Shown one piece after another: positions 22,603-30,168 of a stretch of DNA of 64,000 bases. The translations under genes and the position numbers were made by a program. Below the pieces are notes generated by a model. It was not told where the DNA came from and did not search any database. It saw only the letters and a program-made list of their open reading frames with translations. Source of the stretch: Actinoplanes auranticolor (lineage in GTDB: Bacteria; Actinomycetota; Actinomycetes; Mycobacteriales; Micromonosporaceae); the NCBI RefSeq assembly GCF_018332655.1, contig NZ_BOQL01000080.1, positions 62,001 through 126,000 on the forward strand, in the 5' to 3' direction. Position 1 is the first letter of the stretch. Each line of letters opens with the position of its first letter.

Positions 22603-24179
22603 CGCGGTCTCCCCTGTTGTTGTTGCTGCTGTTGCTGCTGCTGGGAGTCGGCGGCGCCGGCGCCCGGGCCGGGCTCGGGGCTGGACGCCGAGGGCAGCGG
22701 CGCCGGGTCGGCCGCCAGGTGCGGCACCTCGAACGGTGAGGTGTCGTCGGCGTCGGCCAGCACCCAGGTGTCCTTCGAGCCCCCGCCCTGGCTGGAGTTC
22801 ACGACGAGAGCGCCCTCGGGCAGCGCGACCCGGGTGAGGCCGCCGGGCAGCACCCAGATCTTGTCGCCGTCGTTGACCGCGAACGGCCGCAGGTCGACGT
22901 GCCGGCCGCGCAGCCGGTTGCCGATCAGCGTGGGCACCATCGACAGCTTCACCTCACGCTGGGCGATCCAGCCCCGCGGATCGGCGACGATCTTCGCGGT
23001 GACCTCGGCCAGCTCCGCCGCCGAGGCCTGCGAGCCGATCACGATGCCCGCCCCGCCGGCCCCGTCGACCGGCTTGAGGACCAGCTCACCGACGCGCGGC
23101 AGCACCTCCTGCAGCACGCCCGGCTCGTCCAGCCGGTACGTGTCCACGTTGGGCAGCAACGGCTCCTCGTCCAGGTAGTACCGGATCAGGTCGGGCACGT
23201 ACGTGTAGAGCAGCTTGTCGTCGGCGACGCCGTTGCCGACCGCGTTGGCGATGGTGACCCGCCCGGCCCGGGCCGCGTTGAGCAGGCCGGCCACGCCGAT
23301 CACCGAGTCGGCCCGGAAGTGCACCGGATCGAGGAAGTCGTCGTCGATCCGCCGGTAGATCACGTCGACGCGCTGTTCGCCCGCGGTGGTCCGCATCGCC
23401 ACGTCGTTGCCGACGCAGACCAGGTCCCGGCCCTCGACGAGCTCGACGCCCATCTCGCGGGCGATCAGGGCGTGCTCGAAGTAGGCGGAGTTGTAGACCC
23501 CCGGGCTGAGCACCACGACCGTGGGCTCGGTGACGCCGACCGGGGCAGCCGCGCGCAGGGCCCGCAGCAGCATGCTCGGATACGACTCCACCGGCAGGAT
23601 CCGGGTGGCGGCGAAGACCTCGGGCAGCACCTGGGCCATGGCCCGGCGGTTCTCCATCACGTAGCTGACCCCGGACGGGATCCGCACGTTGTCCTCCAGC
23701 ACCCGGAAGGCGCCCTGCTCGTCGCGGATCAGGTCGACCCCGGCGACGTGGATCCGTACGCCGTTGGGCGGGTTGATCCCGGCCGCGGCCCGCAGGAAGT
23801 GGGCGCTGGTGGCGATGATCCGCCGCGGCACCACGCCGTCCGCGAGCACCTGGCCGGCGCCGTACACGTCGGCGAGGAACGCCTCCAGCGCGCGGATGCG
23901 CTGCGCGACGCCCAGCTCGACCGTGCGCCACTCGGCGGCCGCGATGATCCGCGGAACGATGTCGAGGGGAAAGGGTCGCTCGACGCCTTTGAGCGCGAAC
24001 GTGATGCCCTGGTCCAGGAAGGCCCGGGCCAGCACCTCGGCACGAACGCCCAGCTCAGCGCTCGACAGCGGCTGCAGCGTCGCGTGCAGGGCCTCGTAGG
24101 TCTCGCGAGGCATGCCGAGCTCGCCGAACATCTCGTCCCAGCCGGGGCCGAGGCGGTACTCCTCGAAAAGATCCGCCAT
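22596..24179 (-). CDS. Circularly permuted ATP-grasp protein
   Basis: This 527-residue member of the circularly permuted ATP-grasp family (DUF404/407) has FALKGVERPFPLDIVPRII, the conserved GINPPNGVRIHVAGVDLIRD, RVLEDNVRIPSGVSYVMENR, an Asn/Asp metal site in YRRIDDDFLDP, and a C-terminal LKPVDGAGGAGIVIG loop with ATP-binding glycines. ATP-grasp enzymes ligate carboxylates to amines via acyl phosphates, so this one may build a peptide bond on an unknown substrate. The C-terminus is unusual: ten glutamines before GRPRC. It is the first gene of the operon, with TAGGGT six bases before ATG. Confidence 0.93.
   Translation of the reverse strand: MADLFEEYRLGPGWDEMFGELGMPRETYEALHATLQPLSSAELGVRAEVLARAFLDQGITFALKGVERPFPLDIVPRIIAAAEWRTVELGVAQRIRALEAFLADVYGAGQVLADGVVPRRIIATSAHFLRAAAGINPPNGVRIHVAGVDLIRDEQGAFRVLEDNVRIPSGVSYVMENRRAMAQVLPEVFAATRILPVESYPSMLLRALRAAAPVGVTEPTVVVLSPGVYNSAYFEHALIAREMGVELVEGRDLVCVGNDVAMRTTAGEQRVDVIYRRIDDDFLDPVHFRADSVIGVAGLLNAARAGRVTIANAVGNGVADDKLLYTYVPDLIRYYLDEEPLLPNVDTYRLDEPGVLQEVLPRVGELVLKPVDGAGGAGIVIGSQASAAELAEVTAKIVADPRGWIAQREVKLSMVPTLIGNRLRGRHVDLRPFAVNDGDKIWVLPGGLTRVALPEGALVVNSSQGGGSKDTWVLADADDTSPFEVPHLAADPAPLPSASSPEPGPGAGAADSQQQQQQQQQQGRPRC
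22614..22643 (-). repeat. CAG/CAA tract coding ten glutamines
   Basis: Ten consecutive CAG or CAA codons near the 3' end of the ATP-grasp gene, just before the overlap with the alpha-E start. Homopolymeric glutamine is rare in high-GC bacteria. The mix of codons lowers slippage but repeat-length variation is still likely. Confidence 0.9.
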
Positions 24180-24185
24180 GGCCTG

Positions 24186-24191
24186 ACCCTA
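24186..24191 (-). promoter_or_regulatory. -10 element of the ATP-grasp operon
   Basis: The complement reads TAGGGT, six bases from ATG 24179, consistent with a leaderless operon mRNA. The rest of the gap to 24371 shows no gene. Confidence 0.55.
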
Positions 24192-24370
24192 CGGGCGACT
24201 CGTTGCGCGCGGGTAACAGTCGTCACGGCCACTTCACCTGCGGCCGGCCATCACATCCGGGCGGCCGTGCGGGGCGGGCCGCCGGTACGGGACCGTCCGC
24301 CGTTCGGCTTCGCCTGGGTCGTCGGTGGGCGGGAGGGCAACCCCTATCCCAGAAGCCCGAGGGGACGGGG

Positions 24371-24682
24371 CTACTCCCGTTCGGTGACGTAGGTGCCCTT
24401 GCCCCGAACGGTGACCACGAGCCCGGCCTCCCGGAGCACCTTCAAGGCGTGCCGGGCCGTATCGCGGGAGACGTCGTACGTCTGCTGGAGCCGTAGCTCA
24501 CTGGGAATCGGCCGGTTGGGTACCAGTTCTCCAGTCTCGATCTGCGTCCGGATGACGGCGGCGAGCTGCTGATACAGGGGTACCGCACCCTGAGGATCAA
24601 GCTCGGCCGGAGTCCACCAGCCAGCGCGAAGCGACGGCCTGCTGGGCTTAGGCAATGCCGGCCCACGCGCCCACATCCTCAT
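24371..24682 (-). CDS. Short GntR-family regulator
   Basis: This 103-residue protein consists of a GntR winged helix-turn-helix and little else: AVPLYQQLAAVIRTQIETGELVP, then PSELRLQQTYDVSRDTARHALKVLREAGLV and the wing VRGKGTYV. It lacks the C-terminal effector domain of full-length GntR proteins, as in regulators of actinomycete integrative elements. The N-terminal ~30 residues are a variable Pro/Arg-rich extension. A broken integrase lies 1.6 kb away, so it may belong to a decayed element. It is divergent from the membrane protein at 24698. Confidence 0.85.
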   Translation of the reverse strand: MRMWARGPALPKPSRPSLRAGWWTPAELDPQGAVPLYQQLAAVIRTQIETGELVPNRPIPSELRLQQTYDVSRDTARHALKVLREAGLVVTVRGKGTYVTERE

Positions 24683-24697
24683 CCAAGAGAGCTCCTC

Positions 24698-25624
24698 GTG
24701 CTCGCCGGACCCCTTGGAGGCGCTAGGGCCTCCAAGGGGCTCGGTGAGCCCGAGCCCACCATGAAATCCTGGACCGCCGATGCGGTGCCGGCCGGACAGC
24801 TTGTCCTGGACCGGAAACGCACCTCGGTCACCGTCCCGGTCACGCTCCCGTCGGGCGCGGCCCAGGGACCCACTACCTGGTTCACCTTCGCCTTACGCTT
24901 CAGGGTGACGTTCGCGGAGGGCGGCGCCGACCGGGGATCGGCCCGCGTCACTGCATCGGTGAACGGGGGCGCGGCGGCATTGGTCACCCTGCGATCCCAG
25001 GCCGACGGCGTACGGGTTTTCCACGACGGTTACCTTGGCGGGCCACGGAACACGGTCACTCGGGATCAGACGACCGACGTGGTGTACGAAAACTATGTGC
25101 AGACCAAAGGCATCCGGGCCGGTACAGGCTCGTTCGAGATTTCCTTGGAGGACCGCGGCGCTCTGGTGCAGGACATCCGGATCGAGCCGGCGAGTGGCCT
25201 TTACCGCACTGCGGCCGATCCCGAGCAACTCGCTATCTCGGCACCGGCCCAGATCGACGCCCGGGTGGGTGAACCCGTCGATCTCGCGTACGCATTGAGC
25301 CGACGCGGCGAGCGCGCAGACCGCCCGGTGACCGTGGCGGCGGAAACGGCTGGCGGGCCGATCCGGCTGAACCGGGAACACACCGAGTACGGGTCGGTCG
25401 GCACTGGGCGGACCGGATCCTTCCAGGTGATCGCAGCCGAGACCGGGCAGTATCAGATCCGGCTGACCGCGCAAGGCGGCTACAACCAGCCGACCGCGGT
25501 GGTGCTCGTGGTAGTAAAATCGGCTCGGTCCTCAGGCAACGTCGTCCAACTGGTCGCGGCGGGCGGGCTCGGCCTGGTCGGTGTGGCTGTACTGATGTCA
25601 TCACGACGGAGGAGGCATGGTTGA
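24698..25624 (+). CDS. Membrane-anchored extracytoplasmic protein of unknown function
   Basis: GTG 24698 gives 308 residues, ATG 24761 gives 287. No signal peptide is visible from either start, although the C-terminus has a membrane helix (VVQLVAAGGLGLVGVAVLM) and an SSRRRRHG basic stop, so the 5' end may have been lost or replaced. The body is beta-rich and looks like two Ig-like or CARDB-like domains (VPVTLPSGAAQGPTTWF... and GQYQIRLTAQGGYNQPTAVV). The first codons overlap a perfect 12-base inverted repeat (24710-24739). The stop overlaps the next gene. The family is not recognised. Confidence 0.55.
   Translation: MLAGPLGGARASKGLGEPEPTMKSWTADAVPAGQLVLDRKRTSVTVPVTLPSGAAQGPTTWFTFALRFRVTFAEGGADRGSARVTASVNGGAAALVTLRSQADGVRVFHDGYLGGPRNTVTRDQTTDVVYENYVQTKGIRAGTGSFEISLEDRGALVQDIRIEPASGLYRTAADPEQLAISAPAQIDARVGEPVDLAYALSRRGERADRPVTVAAETAGGPIRLNREHTEYGSVGTGRTGSFQVIAAETGQYQIRLTAQGGYNQPTAVVLVVVKSARSSGNVVQLVAAGGLGLVGVAVLMSSRRRRHG
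24710..24739. repeat. Perfect 12-base inverted repeat with 6-base loop
   Basis: CCCCTTGGAGGC (24710-24721) and its exact complement GCCTCCAAGGGG (24728-24739) flank the loop GCTAGG. In RNA this would be a very stable hairpin right after the GTG at 24698, between divergent genes. It has no T-run, so it could be an operator or attenuator as well as a terminator. Confidence 0.85.
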
Positions 25625-25803
25625 ACGCCACGGTCGTGATCGTTCTTGGTGGTCTGATCGGTGCCGCCGCCGGTGCCGTGTTCGCGTGGCTGGCCCACGG
25701 CGGTTACGAAGCCAACGACGCGATGATCGGAACTGGATTTCTCGGTGCGCTGCTCGGCGCGCTCGCCGGCGCCGTAACGGTCATGCTGCGACGCCGCCAG
25801 TGA
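25621..25803 (+). CDS. Small two-helix membrane protein
   Basis: TTG 25621 overlaps the preceding TGA (TTGA) and follows GGAGG by five bases. The 60-residue product has two Gly/Ala-rich membrane helices (VVIVLGGLIGAAAGAVFAWL and GFLGALLGALAGAVTVML) joined by a short polar loop and ends RRRQ. This resembles small holin-like or GlsB-like proteins in shape only. It is translationally coupled to the membrane protein before it. The function is unknown. Confidence 0.6.
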   Translation: MNATVVIVLGGLIGAAAGAVFAWLAHGGYEANDAMIGTGFLGALLGALAGAVTVMLRRRQ

Positions 25804-25852
25804 AGGTTCGCGGGAACGACGTCGTCGAGCTTCGCCTGGCACATGGTTCATA

Positions 25853-26005
25853 GTGGCCGGTCTGGTAGCGGGTTTCGTTGCCGTCAACGCGCCCCGGGGT
25901 TACCTGATTGTCGCGGGCCTGCTCGTGGTCACTGGGGCGGGACTGCGAATCGAGGCCGCTATCCGTGGCTTTCGGCCCGAGAACGCGCCGCATCAGCTCG
26001 GCTGA
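25853..26005 (+). CDS. Small membrane protein, DUF3017-like shape, possibly frameshifted
   Basis: GTG 25853 opens a 50-residue frame that is too short for many gene callers: VAGLVAGFVAVNAPRGYLIV and then a second helix, ending RPENAPHQLG. Two helices and a basic tail resemble small DUF3017-type membrane proteins. A GTG at 25800 in another frame (VKVRGNDVVELRLAHGS, stop 25851) looks like the natural N-terminus with ...ELRLA before TWFIVAGLV, so a single frameshift around 25840 may split one gene. No family assignment is secure. Confidence 0.35.
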   Translation: MAGLVAGFVAVNAPRGYLIVAGLLVVTGAGLRIEAAIRGFRPENAPHQLG

Positions 26006-26203
26006 GCCTGTTACCCCGGACGTCCAGTGACGCTCCGAAGTGTCTTTGGACCGTCAGCCAATCCGATCTTGCATACGGTACGGAATCCGCCAGATCAGAT
26101 GAGAAGCGAGCGCCGTTCGCTGACGGGCTCGCATGTGGCGAAGGGCAGGGCAGCGCGATGATGGATCAACAGAACAACGAGAAGCGACACTCGCCGGTGC
26201 GGC

Positions 26204-26780
26204 ATGCGTCAAGGCGAGATCCTCGGACTCTCGCCCGATGACGTTGACTTCGATGGCGGCTGGCTGCACATCGTCCGGCAAGTCAAGATCGTTCGGGATC
26301 GTCTGGTGTTCGGGCTTCCCAAGAGCGACCGAGACCGCCGGGTGCCGCTCCCGGACAGCGTGACTGACCTTCTCCGTGGGCATCTCGAGGAGTTCCCTCC
26401 GGTCAGGGTCACCTTGCCGTGGGAGAACCCAGCCAGCAACGAGCTGGTTGCGGTCCGACTGGCGTTCACCACGACTCGACGGAGCGCGATCAACCGGAAC
26501 ACGTTCAACGCTAAAGAGCTGGCACCTTGCCCTGCGGAGCGCGGGTGTTACGCCGTCCCGATCGACCGGCATGCACGCCTTGCGGCAATTCGACGCGTCG
26601 TCGTTGCTGGATGCGGGCGAGAGCATCAAGGCCCTGTCGGAGTACCTCGGCCACGCCAGCCCGGGTTTCACCTTGCGGTACTACACCCATTTGATGCCGG
26701 CCAGCGAGGGTCGTACCCGAAAGGCGATCGACGACCTGTTTCGGCCCAAGGAAGGCCCTGACGGCCTGGCGACGGCCTGA
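26204..26780 (+). pseudogene. Truncated, frameshifted tyrosine integrase
   Basis: Two overlapping frames carry the catalytic half of a phage-type tyrosine recombinase. The first, from 26204, has the active-site Arg in MRQGEILGLSPDDVDFD and the beta-hairpin Lys in LPKSDRDRRVPL. It continues to FNAKE, where the sense shifts by one base near 26518-26520 into the frame reading WHLALRSAGVTPSRS. That frame has the HALR box, the GHASPGFTL His and the YYTHL tyrosine, ending at 26780. The N-terminal core-binding domain is absent and an in-frame stop lies at 26159-26161. The gene is therefore dead, a remnant of an integrated element that also includes the GntR gene at 24371. Confidence 0.85.
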
Positions 26781-27165
26781 GCCGGATGCAGTTGGCTGTT
26801 TTCCCAGCTAGGCATGAGGCGGGCCGCCGGCACGGGACCTACCGACGGCCCTGGCGCAGCGAGCCCGGCGTGCAGCCGGGCCGGCGCCGCTCGCCCGAGA
26901 CACCAGGAACGGGGGACCCGGCGTGTCGGGGACTGGACCCAGGCTACGCGGGTACGGCTCGCACCAGAAGCGGCTAACCATGCCTAGATCGCCAGAGATT
27001 GGCAGAAATGCCTCGCGTCACGGGCCACGCGGGGCGCGTCCAGCACGTAGCGTGGCGGGCATCACCCTTAACCGGGCCTGATCAGGGAGCATCCTGTACT
27101 CAGCTCATTCTCAGGGGCGCCCACGGAGAATGCCGTGAGCCCTGGAGCCGTGAGGTGGCCGACCG
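26781..27165. other. Gene-free stretch after the integrase remnant
   Basis: 385 bases with no convincing reading frame, tRNA or att-like tRNA end. A weak stem (GCTCATTCTC near 27103-27112 against GAGAATG...TGAGC at 27126-27140) lies just before the DedA gene and may belong to its leader. Nothing else is seen. Confidence 0.5.
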
Positions 27166-27933
27166 ATGACCGATTTGTTGACCGTGATGGCAACACCGGC
27201 ATGGGCGTACCTTGCGCTTTTCGGGTTTCTCGCCGTCGATGCGATGGTCCCCGTGGTGCCGATCCAGGCCATCATGATCACCTCCGGCGCCCTCACCGTG
27301 TACGGCAACCTGAGCCTGCCGCTGGTCATCGCGGTCGGCGCCCTGGGCATGTTCACCGGTGACACGATCGCCTTCGTACTGGGCCGCACCGCCGGGCACG
27401 TCGGCGGGCACTGGCTCAGCGGACGGCTGAGCGCCCTGCGACAACGCTTCGCACCCCGCCACGAGCACGCGGAGAAGTCGGAGTCGAAGACCAGGCGCGC
27501 CGCCGAGCGGTTCACCCGGGGACTGCGCAAGCCCGGCCCGCTGGTGCTGCTGCTCTGCCGCTTCGTTCCCGGCGGCCGGATGGCAGCGGGTTACCACGCC
27601 GGCCGCAGCGGCTATCCGATCAAGCTCTTCGTGATCTACGACGGCGGGGCGGCGCTGTGCTGGGCGACCTACGGCGGCCTGGTCGGCCACGTCGGCGGCA
27701 CCGCGATCACCCAGTCGGCCTGGCGGCTGTTCGCGATCGCCGCCTGCGCCGCGCTCATCTTCGGCACGGCGGGCTGGATCCTGGCCCTCTTCGGCGGCCG
27801 CAAGGACAACGCCGAGGAGATCGGCGAGGCCGCGGCCACGGCCGGCGAAGCCCCGGCGCCGGGCCCGGACGCCGAGCAGGCGAGCACCGGGAAGGCGTCG
27901 CCGCCGGACCGCCCGGTCCGCCTGCGGCACTGA
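27166..27933 (+). CDS. DedA-family membrane protein
   Basis: This 255-residue protein has five or six membrane segments. DedA features are PVVPIQAIMITSGAL near the first re-entrant helix, GDTIAFVLGRTAG (G-x-x-G-D-x-x-x-Y/F-x-x-G-R) and LLCRFVPGGRMAAGYHAG, which is the F-x-R-x-x-P-x-x-R motif. DedA proteins are thought to move or flip lipids such as undecaprenyl phosphate, and to affect membrane potential and drug resistance. The acidic Pro/Ala tail (~225-255) is cytoplasmic and atypical. A GAGGTGG site precedes ATG 27166. Confidence 0.88.
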   Translation: MTDLLTVMATPAWAYLALFGFLAVDAMVPVVPIQAIMITSGALTVYGNLSLPLVIAVGALGMFTGDTIAFVLGRTAGHVGGHWLSGRLSALRQRFAPRHEHAEKSESKTRRAAERFTRGLRKPGPLVLLLCRFVPGGRMAAGYHAGRSGYPIKLFVIYDGGAALCWATYGGLVGHVGGTAITQSAWRLFAIAACAALIFGTAGWILALFGGRKDNAEEIGEAAATAGEAPAPGPDAEQASTGKASPPDRPVRLRH

Positions 27934-27984
27934 CCGCACGCCCGGCCGCCAAGCCCCCGACCATCCAAGCCCCCGGCCCCCAAG

Positions 27985-28096
27985 CCCCGGCCCCCAAGCC
28001 CCGGCCCCAAGCCCCGGCCCCCAAGCTCGCGGGCCCGACCCTGGGCCCCAAGCTCGCGGGCCCCAAGCTCGCGGGCCCCAAGCTCGCGGGTCCAGG
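27985..28096. repeat. 15-16-base tandem repeats in convergent intergenic region
   Basis: Two related unit types lie head to tail: AAGCCCCGGCCCCC and then AAGCTCGCGGGCCCC (three or four exact copies near 28024-28095, one separated by a GACCCTGGGCCCC insert). They lie in the 263-base gap between DedA and the quinone dehydrogenase. No gene or spacer structure is seen. Unit-number change between strains is likely. Confidence 0.8.
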
Positions 28097-28196
28097 CCGC
28101 CAGGTCCCGAGCCGCCGGGCCCCAAGCCCTCGGCCGCGGCCCCGACGGCCCCGGCCGCCACGCCGGGCGGCGGCCGGAACGCTCCGACCGCAGCGC

Positions 28197-29597
28197 CTAC
28201 TGCAGCTCGTGCAGCATCAGCTGGCGGGCCGCCTCGGCGATCGAGCCGGACAGCGACGGATAGATCGTGATCGTGTGGGCCAGTTGGTCCACCGTCAGGT
28301 TGTTCTCGATCGCCATCGTGATCGGCAGGATCAGCTCGCTGGCCTTGGGCGCCACCACCACGCCGCCGACGATCTGGCCGGTCGCCGGGCGGCAGAAGAG
28401 CTTCACGAAGCCGTCCTTGAGGCCGGCCATCTTGGCCCGGGCGTTGCCGGTCAGCGGGAGCATGACCTGGCGGGCGGGCACCTTGCCGGCGTCGACGTCG
28501 TTCTGCGAGACGCCGACCGTGGCCAGCTCCGGGTCGGTGAAGACGTTGGCGGAGACCGTCCGCAGGCGCAGCGGCGCGACGGCCTCGCCCATGGCGTGCC
28601 AGACCGCGATCCGGCCCTGCATGGCGGCCACGCTGGCCAGCGGCAGCACGCCGGTGCAGTCGCCGGCGGCGTAGATGCCGGGCACGTTGGTGCGGGACAC
28701 CCGGTCGACGGTCACGTAGCCGCCGTTGGCCACGTCCACGCCGTACTCGCGCAGGCCCAGTTCGGCGGTGTTGGGCACGGCGCCGACGGCCATCAGGGCG
28801 TGCGAGCCCTCGACCGTACGACCGTCGGAGAGCGTGACCAGCACCCCGTCGCCGGTGCTGACCACCGAGTCGGCGCGGGACTGGTTGAGGATGGTCATGC
28901 CGCGCTCGCGGAAGACCCGCTCGATGGCCATGGCGGCGTCGGCGTCCTCGTGCGGCATCACCCGCTCGCGGCTGGAGACCAGCGTGACCTGCACGCCCAT
29001 GGCCAGGTAGGCACTGGCGAACTCGGCGCCGGTGACACCCGAGCCGATCACCACCAGGTGGCTGGGCAGCTCGTCGAGGTCGTAGACCTGGCGCCAGTCG
29101 AGGATGCGCTCGCCGTCGGGCACCGCGGTGGGCAGCACCCGCGGGGTGGCGCCGGTCGCGATCAGCACGGTGGCGGCGTCGACCGCGTACTCGTCGCCGC
29201 CGGCCGGGGTGATCAGGACCTGGTGGGTGTGACCCAGCGTGTCCTCGCCCATCCGGGCGCGGCCGGTCACCACGTCCACGCCCGCCTTGATCAGCTTGGC
29301 CTGGATGTCGCCGGACTGGGCCAGCGCCAGCTGCTTCACCCGGTCGTTGACCGCCTTGGCGTCGACCGTCACGCCCTCCAGGCCGGCCGAGCGGATGCCG
29401 AAGCGCTCGTTGTGCCTGTACCCGGTGACCACTTCCGAGCTGGCGATGAAGGTCTTCGACGGCACGCAGTCGGAGAGCACGCAAGCGCCGCCGGCCCCGT
29501 CGGCCTCGACGAGGGTGACTTCCGCGTCGAGCTGTGCGGCGACCAGAGCCGCCTCGTACCCGCCCGGCCCACCGCCGATGATCACGATCCGGCTCAC
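28197..29597 (-). CDS. lpdA: NAD(P)H quinone dehydrogenase, LpdA-like flavoprotein
   Basis: Start GTG 29597, with GGAGG upstream in TGGAGGTCGGAG, gives 466 residues. FAD-binding IVIIGGGPGGYEAALVA, the cysteine pair Cys39/Cys44 in GGACVLSDCVPSK, the NAD-binding GSGVTGAEFASAY and GIYAAGDCTG identify the dihydrolipoamide dehydrogenase fold. The C-terminal His-x-x-x-x-Glu pair of true Lpd enzymes is missing (the site reads HTITIYPSLSGS), as in mycobacterial LpdA (Rv3303c), which reduces quinones. It is probably a soluble FAD enzyme in quinone cycling or oxidative-stress defence. It is divergent from the gene at 29704. Confidence 0.85.
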   Translation of the reverse strand: MSRIVIIGGGPGGYEAALVAAQLDAEVTLVEADGAGGACVLSDCVPSKTFIASSEVVTGYRHNERFGIRSAGLEGVTVDAKAVNDRVKQLALAQSGDIQAKLIKAGVDVVTGRARMGEDTLGHTHQVLITPAGGDEYAVDAATVLIATGATPRVLPTAVPDGERILDWRQVYDLDELPSHLVVIGSGVTGAEFASAYLAMGVQVTLVSSRERVMPHEDADAAMAIERVFRERGMTILNQSRADSVVSTGDGVLVTLSDGRTVEGSHALMAVGAVPNTAELGLREYGVDVANGGYVTVDRVSRTNVPGIYAAGDCTGVLPLASVAAMQGRIAVWHAMGEAVAPLRLRTVSANVFTDPELATVGVSQNDVDAGKVPARQVMLPLTGNARAKMAGLKDGFVKLFCRPATGQIVGGVVVAPKASELILPITMAIENNLTVDQLAHTITIYPSLSGSIAEAARQLMLHELQ

Positions 29598-29690
29598 GAT
29601 ACTCCGACCTCCATTGAGTGTTTTGTCGCTTTCGTGCCGCAGATGTGCCGACACGCACACCTCGTATTCTCCACCACCGGCCGTCCGGGC

Positions 29691-29696
29691 TATCGT
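29691..29696 (+). promoter_or_regulatory. -10 element of a leaderless transcript
   Basis: TATCGT, seven bases before GTG 29704 of the gamma-glutamylcyclotransferase-like gene. No Shine-Dalgarno sequence is present. Confidence 0.5.
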
Positions 29697-29703
29697 CATC
29701 GCC

Positions 29704-30165
29704 GTGGGTCACTACGCCGCGTACGGTTCCAATCTCGATCCAGCCCGGATGCGGGCCTACTGCCCGCACTCGCCCATGGTCGGCGTCGGGTGGGTGGAAG
29801 GCTGGCGCCTGACATTCGCCGGCGAGGGCGACATGGGCTGGGAGGGCGCGGTCACCACGATCGTGGAGTCCCCGGGCGACCGGGTCTTCGTCTCGCTCTA
29901 CGACGTCCACCCGTGGGACGCCGCCCAGCTCGACGAGGTCGAGGGGGTGACCGCGGGTGCGTACCAGAAGCTCACCGTGCGTGTCTCCACGCTCGAGGGC
30001 GAGTTCAGCGCCTGGGTCTACGTCTTCGACGGCTACGAGGGCGGCATGCCGACGGCCTGGTATCTCTCCGAGATCGCCAACGCGGCCGAGAAGGCCGGCG
30101 CGCCGGACGACTACGTGGCCGAGCTGCGCCAGCGGCCCACCCGGACCGCCTCGCCGGAGCTGTAG
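29704..30165 (+). CDS. Gamma-glutamylcyclotransferase-like protein
   Basis: GTG 29704 gives 153 residues. The protein begins GHYAAYGSNLDPARM, the YGSNL motif of the BtrG/GGCT fold, followed by the usual small barrel and a SLYDVHPWDAAQLDEVEGV segment that holds the catalytic acid region. GGACT-like enzymes cyclise gamma-glutamyl groups to 5-oxoproline. Many bacterial members act in amino-sugar or antibiotic side chains or have no known substrate. No partner enzyme lies nearby. It ends three bases before a convergent GNAT gene. Confidence 0.82.
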   Translation: MGHYAAYGSNLDPARMRAYCPHSPMVGVGWVEGWRLTFAGEGDMGWEGAVTTIVESPGDRVFVSLYDVHPWDAAQLDEVEGVTAGAYQKLTVRVSTLEGEFSAWVYVFDGYEGGMPTAWYLSEIANAAEKAGAPDDYVAELRQRPTRTASPEL

Positions 30166-30168
30166 GTC

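Noticed and set aside
26940..27010. tRNA-like end near the integrase remnant
   Set aside because: GGCTC-type pieces are present, but no cloverleaf or TTCRANNC box could be built, so no attachment tRNA is claimed.
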